Shown here one piece after another: positions 25,198 through 33,008 of a DNA stretch of 64,000 nucleotides. The DNA comes from Kitasatospora xanthocidica (GTDB lineage: Bacteria > Actinomycetota > Actinomycetes > Streptomycetales > Streptomycetaceae). The translations under genes and the position numbers were made by a program. The stretch is taken from NCBI RefSeq assembly GCF_014656195.1, contig NZ_BNBY01000018.1, forward strand, positions 112,022 to 176,021, written 5' to 3'. Every line of letters starts with the position of its first letter. Positions within the stretch are counted from its first letter, which is position 1. The notes under the pieces were generated by a model. It ran no database searches, had not been told where the DNA came from, and saw only the letters and a list, made by a program, of their open reading frames with translations.

Positions 25198-25227
25198 TTG
25201 ACAGCAGCCCGCGTGGTTCAGCACCAT
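25198..25227 (+). promoter_or_regulatory. Promoter of the sulfur-scavenging operon
   Basis: TTGACA (25198-25203), 18-nt spacer, CACCAT (25222-25227). The predicted start near 25234 gives a 34-nt leader before the Cys-rich leader peptide. Confidence 0.55.
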
Positions 25228-25267
25228 GAGCTCCGAACCCAGTCGCAGCGAGCCGGAAGGAGGGTCG

Positions 25268-25339
25268 ATGCACACCGTCGTCCGCCCCGTTCCCCGCCGC
25301 TGCCCGCGCCGCTGTTGTCGCGGCGCGCTCGCGTTCTGA
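25268..25339 (+). CDS. Cys-rich 23-aa leader peptide of the sulfur-ester operon
   Basis: MHTVVRPVPRRCPRRCCRGA then LAF and TGA. Three of 23 codons are Cys (25301, 25313, 25316), the last two adjacent TGT codons in a genome where TGC is favoured. The site AAGGAGG (25257-25263) is a full anti-Shine-Dalgarno match 4 nt before ATG, stronger than that of most genes here. A promoter lies upstream and a dioxygenase/ABC/sulfatase operon begins 151 bp downstream. Cys-rich leader ORFs that attenuate sulfur genes are known in mycobacteria, and short leader peptides precede sulfur genes in streptomycetes. By analogy this one would sense Cys-tRNA supply. Expression is not proven. Confidence 0.7.
   Translation: MHTVVRPVPRRCPRRCCRGALAF
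25305..25327 (+). promoter_or_regulatory. Candidate attenuator hairpin over the Cys-Cys codons
   Basis: CGCGCCGC (25305-25312) pairs with GCGGCGCG (25320-25327). The 7-nt loop TGTTGTC contains the two TGT codons of the leader peptide. A ribosome translating or stalled there would keep the stem open. Confidence 0.55.
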
Positions 25340-25490
25340 CCGTCCGCCGGACCGGGCCGTCCCTCCCGCGCCACTCGCCGGGCACACGCCGCGGGCCTGC
25401 GCCTGACGCGCCCGCACGCCGTCACGCACCCGCCGTCGCGCACCCACACCTCGTCACTCATCGTCACCACGCTCCCGAAAGGGCTCCGCC

Positions 25491-26492
25491 ATGACCACGA
25501 CCGCCTCCCCCACCGTCCTCCGCCTCACCCCCGCCGCCGGCCGCATCGGCGCCGTCGTGCACGACATACGCCTCGGCGGCGACCTCTCCGCCGAGACCGT
25601 CGCCGCCGTCGAGGCCGCCCTGTACGAGCACAAGGTGCTCTTCTTCCGCGGCCAGCAGCACCTGGACGACGCCGGGCAGGAGGCCTTCGCCCGGCTCCTC
25701 GGCCACCCGGTGGGCCACCCCACCGTGCCCAGCGCGGACGGCCGTTACATCTTCGAGCTGGACGCCACCAAGGGCGTGCGCGCCAACAACTGGCACACCG
25801 ACGTCACCTTCGTCCCGTCCTACCCGAAGGCCTCGATCCTGCGCGCCCTGGAGGTCCCGCCGGCCGGCGGCAGCACCCTCTGGGCCAACACCGCGGCCGC
25901 CTACCAGGACCTGCCCGCGCCGCTGAAGACGCTCGCCGAGAGCCTGCGCGCCGTCCACACCAACGACTACGACTACGCCGCCCGGCTCGCGCTGCGCCCG
26001 GAGCTGGCGAACAACCCCGAGGTCGCCAAGCTGTTCCGGGACGTCTTCGTCTCCACCGCCTTCAAGACCGAGCACCCGGTGGTCCGGGTGCACCCGGTGA
26101 CGGGCGAGAAGACCCTTCTGCTGGGCGCCTTCGCCCAGCGCCTCCAGCACCTCTCGGGCGACGACGGCAAGGCGCTGATCGACCTCTTCCAGCGCTACGT
26201 CGAGCGGCCGGAGAACACCGTCCGCTGGGACTGGCAGGTCGGCGACGTGGCGATCTGGGACAACCGCGCCACCCAGCACTACGCGGTCGCGGACTACGGC
26301 GACGAGCCGCGCCTGGTGCGCCGGATCACCCTGGACGGCGATCTGCCGGTCGGCGTGGACGGCACCCCGAGCCGCCTGCTGGAGCCCGCCGAGCCGCCGC
26401 GGGTGGCCGGTCTGGTGCCCGCCGAGGAGCTCGAAACCGCCGACGACCGAGCCGCCGACGACCGAACCGCCGCCGACCGAACCGCCAACTGA
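25491..26492 (+). CDS. TauD/AtsK-type Fe(II)/2-oxoglutarate-dependent dioxygenase
   Basis: 333 aa; predicted to cleave an organosulfur compound (alkyl sulfate or sulfonate) oxidatively, releasing inorganic sulfur. The iron triad is H102 and D104 in NNWHTDVTF, and H263 in RATQHYAVADYG, with the 2-oxoglutarate Arg in LVRRITLDGD. AtsK-type alkylsulfatases and TauD share this fold. Co-occurrence with a sulfatase gene favours a sulfate-ester substrate. The last 25 residues are a low-complexity D/R/A/T tail encoded by short imperfect repeats. First main gene after the leader peptide; the only upstream purine run is GAAAGGG. Confidence 0.9.
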   Translation: MTTTASPTVLRLTPAAGRIGAVVHDIRLGGDLSAETVAAVEAALYEHKVLFFRGQQHLDDAGQEAFARLLGHPVGHPTVPSADGRYIFELDATKGVRANNWHTDVTFVPSYPKASILRALEVPPAGGSTLWANTAAAYQDLPAPLKTLAESLRAVHTNDYDYAARLALRPELANNPEVAKLFRDVFVSTAFKTEHPVVRVHPVTGEKTLLLGAFAQRLQHLSGDDGKALIDLFQRYVERPENTVRWDWQVGDVAIWDNRATQHYAVADYGDEPRLVRRITLDGDLPVGVDGTPSRLLEPAEPPRVAGLVPAEELETADDRAADDRTAADRTAN

Positions 26493-26544
26493 CGCGCCGA
26501 CGACCGACGAGACAGCCACCGACGAGACGACCGCGGCCGAGACC

Positions 26545-27768
26545 ATGTCCACGTCCACGCCCCTCCGCACCGGCGACGACCGCCGGGACGCCAACGCCGC
26601 CGCCGTCCTGCGCGCGGTGCTCGACCACGGGCCGGTCGCCCGCAGCCGGGTCGCCTCGCTCACCGGGCTCAGCGCCTCGGCGGTCTCCCGGCAGACCGTG
26701 GACCTGGTCCGGCTCGGACTCCTCAGTGAGCGGCCGGAGTTGGCGGGCGTCCCGGCCGGAACGGTCGGCCGTCCGCAGCTCCCGCTCGCCGTGGACACCG
26801 AGCAACTCGCGGTCGCGGGGGTGCACTTCGGCGTCCCGTACACCACGGTCGCGCTGCTCGACCTGCGCGGCCGGGTGCTGCGCCGCAAGGAGATCGCCAA
26901 CCGGGGCCTGACCGGGCCGGACGTGCTGAAGCCGCTCGCGGCCCGGCTGCCCCGGCTGATCGACGCGCTGCGCGCCGGTCGTACGGTGGTCGGGCTGGGC
27001 GCCGTCTGCGGCGGTTCGGTCGATCCGGAGCGCGGGCTGGTGCTCCGCCACGGACCGCTGGACTGGCGGGACCTGCCGCTGCGCGGGCTGCTGCAGGACG
27101 CCACCGGGCTGCCGGTCCGGGTGGACAACCACGCCCGGGCGCTGACCCAGGCCGAGATCCTGTTCGGCCACCCGGCGGCGCGCCGCAGCATGGTCCAGCT
27201 GTTCGTCGGCCACGTGGTGGACGCGGCGCTGGCGGTCGCGGGCACGGTCCACCAGGGCCCGCCCTCGGCCACCGGCGACCTCGGCCACCTCCCGGTCACC
27301 GGCACCGTCACCGACCCGGACGCGCGGAGCGACGCGCGCTGCCACTGCGGCCGGCTCGGCTGCCTGTCGGTGGCCGCCTCCGACACCACGCTGTTCGAGG
27401 CGGCGGCCGCCGCGGGGGTCACCCCCGAGCCGGACCGGGCCGCGCTGATCGCCGCGGTGAAGCGCGGCGACCCGGTCGCGGACCGGCTGGTGCGCAACCG
27501 CGCCCGGATCATCGGCCGCGCCCTCGCCCTGCTCGCCGACGTGGTCAACCCCGATCTGCTGGTCCTCACCGAGACCTTCGCCCTGTTCGACCCCCGCTAC
27601 CTCAACGTCGTCCGGGCCGAGTTCGCCCTCCGCTCGCACCTGCGCCGGGACGCCGAGCTGCTGATCGCCCAGCGGCGCGGTGCCGACGTGCTCGCGGTGG
27701 CCGCCGGCACCCCGGTGCTCGGCGAGCTGTACGCCCGGCCGGTGCACGCCCTGGCCCATTGCCACTGA
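26545..27768 (+). CDS. ROK-family transcriptional repressor
   Basis: 407 aa. It differs from the ROK kinase at 11330 by an N-terminal winged helix (VLDHGPVARSRVASLTGLSA, then SAVSRQTVDLVRLGLLSE). The ROK sensor domain retains a CHCGRLGC zinc-type motif (about residues 267-274) but its N-terminal ATP loop is degenerate (VAGVHFGVPYTTVALL), as in non-catalytic regulators. It lies inside the operon between the dioxygenase and the importer, so it probably controls its own operon. The effector in this context is unclear, since ROK regulators usually sense sugars; a sugar sulfate is one possibility. Confidence 0.87.
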   Translation: MSTSTPLRTGDDRRDANAAAVLRAVLDHGPVARSRVASLTGLSASAVSRQTVDLVRLGLLSERPELAGVPAGTVGRPQLPLAVDTEQLAVAGVHFGVPYTTVALLDLRGRVLRRKEIANRGLTGPDVLKPLAARLPRLIDALRAGRTVVGLGAVCGGSVDPERGLVLRHGPLDWRDLPLRGLLQDATGLPVRVDNHARALTQAEILFGHPAARRSMVQLFVGHVVDAALAVAGTVHQGPPSATGDLGHLPVTGTVTDPDARSDARCHCGRLGCLSVAASDTTLFEAAAAAGVTPEPDRAALIAAVKRGDPVADRLVRNRARIIGRALALLADVVNPDLLVLTETFALFDPRYLNVVRAEFALRSHLRRDAELLIAQRRGADVLAVAAGTPVLGELYARPVHALAHCH

Positions 27769-27815
27769 GCACCGCCACTGAGCGCAGGCACTGAGCACCG
27801 CCACTGAGCGCAGGC
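27764..27815 (+). repeat. Exact tandem duplication of 26 bp at the ROK repressor stop
   Basis: Two identical 26-nt copies (27764-27789, 27790-27815), each itself holding two CCACTGAG/CACTGAG cores. The stop codon of the repressor (27766-27768) lies in copy one. Likely a replication-slippage duplication, with possible effects on spacing to the next gene. Confidence 0.85.
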
Positions 27816-27856
27816 CCCCCGACCACCCCCCTCATCCCTCCTCCCGAAGGACCGCC

Positions 27857-29446
27857 ATGACCGCGCTCATCCGTCCCCCCGCTCCGAGCCGCCGCGCCCT
27901 GCTGCGCGCTGGCCTCGCCGGTGCCGGCCTGCTGACGCTCGCGGCCTGCCGGTCCGCCGTCGACGAGGTCGCCAACACCTCGGCCACCGCCGAGAGTTCG
28001 GACACCCCCCGGAAGGGCGGCGTGCTCTCCGTCGCCACCGGCGTCGACTTCACCCCGAGCCTGCTGTTCGCCCAGAGTGCCAACACCCTGGTCCAGCGCC
28101 TGGTCTTCAACACCCTCACCCGGTACGACGACCGGCTCCGGCCGCAGCCCGAGCTGGCCACCGCCTGGGAGGTCGCGCCGGACGGCACCGGCGTCACGCT
28201 CAAGCTCCGCGAGGACGTGCTCTTCCACAGCGGCCGCCGGTTCACCGCCGACGACGTGGTCTTCGCGGTCAAGAACCTCCAGAACCCGGCCCGATCCGCC
28301 CAGTTGCGCTCCACCGCCGCGGCCGTCACCGACTTCCGCAAGAACGGCGACTTCGAGCTGACCCTGCTGTTCGCCCACCCGGTCAGCAACCTCTTCGACC
28401 TCTTCGAGTTCATGATCGTCCCGGATTCCGACAGCGTCGAGGACGCCGTCGCCGGCACCCGGCTGATCGGCACCGGCCCGTTCACCTTCACCGACCGCAA
28501 GCCCGGCTCCTCGCTCACCTTCACCCGCAACGACCGGTACTGGAACCCGGGCCGCCCGTACCTCGACGGCGTGGAGATCCGGATCGTCCCGCAGGCCGAG
28601 TCGCTGCTCTCCTCGCTCAGGACCGGCCAGACCCACCTGTCGTACAACGTCCGCGGCAAGGACGTCGCGACGCTCCGCAGCGACCCGCAGTTCCGGATCA
28701 AGCAGTACGACACCGGCGCCGGCGCCTACTACATCGGCGTGAACGTCACCGCCGAGCACGTCGGCGACAAGCGGGTGCGCCAGGCCATCGCCTGGGCGGT
28801 CGACCGCGAGCGCTTCGTCCAGCAGGCCCTCGGCGGTTACGGCAGCGTCTCCTCCGTCCCCTGGCCCAAGTCCTCCCCCGCCTTCACCGAGGCCGGCGCC
28901 GGCCACTACCGCCACGACCCGGAGAAGGCGCGCGCCCTGCTCAAGGAGGCCGGCCTGGACCGGATCACCCTGCCGTTCGCGCACTCCAACGACCCCGGCG
29001 CGACGGCGACCGCCCAGATCCTGCAGTACGACCTCCAGCAGGTGGGCATCGACACGGTGCTCCAGCCCACCGACTCGCCGACCATGCAGAAGCAGCTCAT
29101 CTCCCAGTCCATGCCCGCGCTCTGGACGCTCAGCCACGGCTTCGCCCAACTGCACCCGGCCACCCTCGCGGTGAGCGCCTACCCCTTCAACGAGGCCAGG
29201 AACAGCTCGCACTTCACCTCCCCCGCCTACACCGACGTCGTCCAGCGGGCCTGGAACCGCGGCGACAGCGACAGCCCCGAGGCGAAGGCCCTGTACCAGC
29301 AGATCACCGACGTGCTGCTGGACGAGGAGTTCGTGATCGACCTCGCCATCGCCGGGCTGGTCGAGGTCGCGGGCCGCAAGGTCCAGGGCGCCACGCTCAA
29401 CAAGTTCGGCTACCTCAACCTCGACGACGCCCGTCTGACGGCCTGA
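27857..29446 (+). CDS. ABC transporter family 5 substrate-binding lipoprotein
   Basis: 529 aa receptor of the peptide/nickel/opine type (SBP_bac_5). Twin-arginine-like SRRALLRAGLAGAG precedes the lipobox cysteine C31 (LTLAAC), so export by Tat and lipidation are likely. Family features include LVQRLVFNTLTRYDDRLRPQ and the GTGPFTFTDRKPGSSL turn. GAAGGA lies before the ATG. It feeds the two permeases and fused ATPase that follow. In this operon the cargo is probably an organic sulfur compound rather than a peptide; that is inference from neighbours. Confidence 0.92.
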   Translation: MTALIRPPAPSRRALLRAGLAGAGLLTLAACRSAVDEVANTSATAESSDTPRKGGVLSVATGVDFTPSLLFAQSANTLVQRLVFNTLTRYDDRLRPQPELATAWEVAPDGTGVTLKLREDVLFHSGRRFTADDVVFAVKNLQNPARSAQLRSTAAAVTDFRKNGDFELTLLFAHPVSNLFDLFEFMIVPDSDSVEDAVAGTRLIGTGPFTFTDRKPGSSLTFTRNDRYWNPGRPYLDGVEIRIVPQAESLLSSLRTGQTHLSYNVRGKDVATLRSDPQFRIKQYDTGAGAYYIGVNVTAEHVGDKRVRQAIAWAVDRERFVQQALGGYGSVSSVPWPKSSPAFTEAGAGHYRHDPEKARALLKEAGLDRITLPFAHSNDPGATATAQILQYDLQQVGIDTVLQPTDSPTMQKQLISQSMPALWTLSHGFAQLHPATLAVSAYPFNEARNSSHFTSPAYTDVVQRAWNRGDSDSPEAKALYQQITDVLLDEEFVIDLAIAGLVEVAGRKVQGATLNKFGYLNLDDARLTA

Positions 29447-29471
29447 GCAGGACGGCCCGGTACCCGACCCC

Positions 29472-30416
29472 ATGCGCACCTTCCTCCTCAAACGCCTCCC
29501 CAGCGGACTGCTGGTCCTGGCCCTCGCCTCCTTCCTGGTCTTCCTCATCCTGCGGCTGATCCCCGGCGACCCGGCCACCTCGCTGGCCGGACCGGACGCC
29601 TCCCCCGCCGCCGTCGAGGCGATCCGCGCCCAACTCGGCCTCGACCAGCCGCTGTTCGGCCAGTACCTGGGCTGGCTCGGCCGGCTGCTGAGCGGCGACC
29701 TCGGGCCGAGCTACGCGATCGGCGGCCAGGTCGCCGACCTGATCGGCAACGGCCTCGGCGCCACCGCCCAACTCGCCCTCGGCGCCCTGCTCCTGGTGGT
29801 CCTGATCGCACTGCCGCTGGCGGTGGCGGGGGCGACCACCCGGAGCCGTCCGCTCGCCGCCGTGATCCAGGCGGTCACCACCGCCGTCCTGGCCGTGCCG
29901 CCCTTCGTCACCGGCGTGCTGCTGGTCCTGGTCCTCGCCGTCTCGCTGCGGCTGCTCCCGGCCGGCGGTCACGAATCCCTGCTGGCCGCACCGGACCTGG
30001 CCCTCCAGTACCTGGCGATGCCCGCGCTCTGCCTGGCCCTGCCCAGCGCCGCCGTGCTCGCCCGCTACCTCAAGGACGGCATCGAGCGCGCCCTCGCCGA
30101 GGACTACGTCCGCACCGCGACCGCGCTCGGCGTCTCCCGGCGGCGGATCGTCTGGCGGCACGCGCTGCCCAACGCCCTGCCCTCCGCCGTCACCGTGCTC
30201 GGCCTGCAGATCGGCCACCTCATCGCCGGGGCCGTGCTGGTGGAGCGGATCTTCGCCTGGCCGGGCCTCGGCCAGCTGATCGAGCAGGGCGTCGCCCGCC
30301 GGGACTACCCGGTGGTGCAGGACCTGCTGCTGCTCGTGGTGGCGGTCTACGTCGCCGTCCAGCTGCTCACCGACCTCGCGTACGCGTGGCTCGACCCCCG
30401 GATCCGCTGGGAGTGA
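29472..30416 (+). CDS. ABC transporter permease, DppB/NikB type
   Basis: 314 aa membrane subunit with six predicted segments beginning LLVLALASFLVFLILRLIPG. The conserved N-terminal LIPGDPA is present, as is the ATPase-contact loop near residues 211-230 (EDYVRTATALGVSRRRIVWR). It follows the receptor gene by 25 bp and precedes the second permease by 4 bp. Start ATG has no strong site, so translation may depend on the upstream gene. Confidence 0.93.
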   Translation: MRTFLLKRLPSGLLVLALASFLVFLILRLIPGDPATSLAGPDASPAAVEAIRAQLGLDQPLFGQYLGWLGRLLSGDLGPSYAIGGQVADLIGNGLGATAQLALGALLLVVLIALPLAVAGATTRSRPLAAVIQAVTTAVLAVPPFVTGVLLVLVLAVSLRLLPAGGHESLLAAPDLALQYLAMPALCLALPSAAVLARYLKDGIERALAEDYVRTATALGVSRRRIVWRHALPNALPSAVTVLGLQIGHLIAGAVLVERIFAWPGLGQLIEQGVARRDYPVVQDLLLLVVAVYVAVQLLTDLAYAWLDPRIRWE

Positions 30417-30420
30417 CCCG

Positions 30421-31278
30421 ATGACCTCCACCACCCTTCCCCCCGAGCCCCGGACGGACCGGACGGACCGGAACCGCTACCTGTCCGCCCTGCGCAGCTG
30501 GCGCGGCCTGACCGGCCTCGCCCTGGTCGGTGCGGCCGCCCTCGCCGGGCTGCTCGCACCCCTGCTCACCGGCACCGACCCGAACGCCCAGAGCGCGCTC
30601 GCGCTGGCCGGCCCGAGCGCCGAACACCCCTTCGGCACCGACGACCTGGGCCGCGACCTGTTCAGCCGGGTGCTGCACGGCATCGGCACCGACCTCGCCC
30701 TGATCGTCACCGCCGTCCCGGTCGGCGCGCTGCTCGGCTGCTCGGCCGCGCTGCTCGCGGCCACCTCCCGGTGGGCCGACCTCGCCGTCCAGCGGGCCTT
30801 CGACCTGCTGCTCGCCTTCCCCGGGCTGATCCTCGCCCTCGCCGTGACCGCCGTCCTCGGCCCGGGCCGCTGGCCGGTGGTGATCGTCATCGCGCTGGCC
30901 GAAGTACCGGGCTTCGGACGGCAGTTGCGCGCCGGGATCCTGGTCCAGCGGGAGCGCGAGTACGCCCTGGCGGCCCGCGTCGGGGGTGCCTCCCGGGCCC
31001 GGGTGCTGCTGCGGCACGTGGTGCCCAACGCGGTCGACCCGCTGATCGTGCAGACCGCCGTCGCGCTGTCGCTCGGCGTGTTCATCGAGGGCGCGATGAG
31101 CTTCCTGGGCCTCGGGGTCCGCCCGCCGGAGCCCACCCTGGGCAGCATCCTCAGCCAGTCCGTCGCCTACCTGGCCACCGACCCGACCTTCGCGGCCGCC
31201 CCGCTGGCTGCCACCACCGCGCTGGTGCTCGGCTTCACGCTGATCGCCGAGGCCCTGAACCGGGGGATCCGCCGATGA
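30421..31278 (+). CDS. ABC transporter permease, DppC/NikC type
   Basis: 285 aa second membrane subunit. The first segment begins WRGLTGLALVGAAALAGLLA, and the family motif HPFGTDDLGRDLFSRVLHG (about 60-78) is intact. The coupling loop reads EYALAARVGGASRARVLLRH. Its stop overlaps the ATPase start (ATGA, 31275-31278), showing strict coupling. Confidence 0.93.
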   Translation: MTSTTLPPEPRTDRTDRNRYLSALRSWRGLTGLALVGAAALAGLLAPLLTGTDPNAQSALALAGPSAEHPFGTDDLGRDLFSRVLHGIGTDLALIVTAVPVGALLGCSAALLAATSRWADLAVQRAFDLLLAFPGLILALAVTAVLGPGRWPVVIVIALAEVPGFGRQLRAGILVQREREYALAARVGGASRARVLLRHVVPNAVDPLIVQTAVALSLGVFIEGAMSFLGLGVRPPEPTLGSILSQSVAYLATDPTFAAAPLAATTALVLGFTLIAEALNRGIRR

Positions 31279-33008
31279 CCACCGTGCCCGACGCGCCCCA
31301 CACACCTGGCCTGCCCCACGCGCCCGACACCCGCCCTGTGCTCCGGGTCTCCGGCCTCACCGTACGGTTCGGCGGCACCACCGCCGTCGACGGCGTCGAC
31401 TTCGAGCTCGCGGCGGGTGACACCCTGGGCATCGTCGGCGAGTCCGGCTCCGGCAAGTCCACCACGGCACTCGCCCTGCTGCGGATGCTACCGCCCGGCG
31501 GCCGGATCACCGCCGGCTCGGTCGAGCTCGCCGGACAGGACCTCGCCGCCCTCCCCGAGGAGGCGCTGCGCGCCCTGCGCGGCCGGCGGATCGCGATGAT
31601 CTTCCAGGACCCGATGTCCTCGCTCAACCCGGTCCTCACCATCGGCACCCAGCTGGACGAGGCGCTCCGCGCCCACGGCGGCTCGCTGCGGAAGGCCGAA
31701 CGCCAGGTCCGTGCGGCCGAGTTGCTCGACCTGGTCGGCATCCCGGACGCCGCCGGGCGGCTGCGCGACCACCCGCACCAGTTCTCCGGCGGCCAGCGCC
31801 AGCGCATCATGATCGCCCTCGCGCTGGCCCACGACGCCGAGGTGCTGGTCGCCGACGAGCCGACCACCGCCCTCGACCCGACCGTCCAGCAGCAGATCCT
31901 GCGCCTGCTCACCCGGATCAACCGGGAGACCGGCACCGCGCTGGTGGTGATCAGCCACGACCTCGGGGTGATCGCCCAGACCTGCCGCCGGCTGCTGGTG
32001 ATGCGCCACGGCCGGGTGGTCGAGCGCGGCGTCACCTCCGAGCTGACGGCTGAGCCCCGGCACCCGTACACCCGCGAACTGCTGGCCGCCGTCCCGCGCC
32101 TGGAGGAGCCCTCCCGGGCCGCCGCCAACAGCACCCCGGGCGCCGAACCCCTGCTGACCGTACGGGGTTTGAGCAAGACGTACGGTTCCCGGCGGCGCGC
32201 CGTCACCGCGCTCCACGAGGTCGACCTCGACCTGTACCCCGGCGAGACGCTCGGCCTGGTCGGCGAGTCCGGCTCCGGCAAGTCCACCCTCGCCCGGGCG
32301 CTGGTCCGGGCGCACGCGCCCTCGGCGGGCAGCATCCGCTTCCGCGGCGAGGAGCAGGCCCGACCGGCCCGGCACGGCGCGCCGCACCGCGAGATCCAGC
32401 TGGTCTTCCAGGACCCGTACTCCTCGCTCAACCCGCGGATGACCGCCGGGCAGATCATCGCCGAACCGCTGATCGCCCACGGTCTCGGTGACCGCGCCCG
32501 GCGCGAGGCCCGGGTCGCCGAGTTGCTGACCCAGGTCGGGCTGGACCCGGCCACGGCCGACCGCCACCCGCGCGCCTTCTCCGGTGGCCAGCGCCAACGC
32601 ATCGGCATCGCGCGCGCGTTGGCGCCCGAGCCGAGCGTGCTGATCTGCGACGAGCCGGTCTCCGCGCTGGACGTCTCGGTCCAGGCCCAGGTGATCGACC
32701 TGCTCGCCCGGCTGCAGCGCGAACTCGGCCTGGCCGTCCTGTTCATCGCCCACGACCTGGCCGTCGTCCGCCGGGTCAGCCACCGGATCGCCGTGATGCA
32801 CCGCGGCCGGATCGTGGAGACCGGCCCGGCCGACCGCGTCGTCACCGCGCCCGAACACCCGTACACCGCCGAACTCCTGGCCGCCGTGCCGCGACTGGCC
32901 GCCGTCCCGCACCTGCCCGCCGCCCCGCACCTGGAACCGGCCCGCGCCACCACCCCTGGCGAAGCCACCGCCCCTCCCGCCCGCGCCACCACCCGGAGCA
33001 CCGCATGA
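31275..33008 (+). CDS. Fused double ABC ATPase (DppD-DppF type)
   Basis: 577 aa; two complete nucleotide-binding domains in one chain that energise the importer. Domain 1 (about 20-270) has GESGSGKST, FSGGQRQR and VLVADEPTTALD. Domain 2 (about 290-550) repeats GESGSGKST, FSGGQRQR and VLICDEPVSALD. Each ends with the HPYT motif of oligopeptide ATPases. The linker (about 275-290) and the Ala/Pro-rich C-terminal 30 residues are unconserved. It overlaps the permease before it and the sulfatase after it by ATGA. Confidence 0.95.
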   Translation: MTTVPDAPHTPGLPHAPDTRPVLRVSGLTVRFGGTTAVDGVDFELAAGDTLGIVGESGSGKSTTALALLRMLPPGGRITAGSVELAGQDLAALPEEALRALRGRRIAMIFQDPMSSLNPVLTIGTQLDEALRAHGGSLRKAERQVRAAELLDLVGIPDAAGRLRDHPHQFSGGQRQRIMIALALAHDAEVLVADEPTTALDPTVQQQILRLLTRINRETGTALVVISHDLGVIAQTCRRLLVMRHGRVVERGVTSELTAEPRHPYTRELLAAVPRLEEPSRAAANSTPGAEPLLTVRGLSKTYGSRRRAVTALHEVDLDLYPGETLGLVGESGSGKSTLARALVRAHAPSAGSIRFRGEEQARPARHGAPHREIQLVFQDPYSSLNPRMTAGQIIAEPLIAHGLGDRARREARVAELLTQVGLDPATADRHPRAFSGGQRQRIGIARALAPEPSVLICDEPVSALDVSVQAQVIDLLARLQRELGLAVLFIAHDLAVVRRVSHRIAVMHRGRIVETGPADRVVTAPEHPYTAELLAAVPRLAAVPHLPAAPHLEPARATTPGEATAPPARATTRSTA

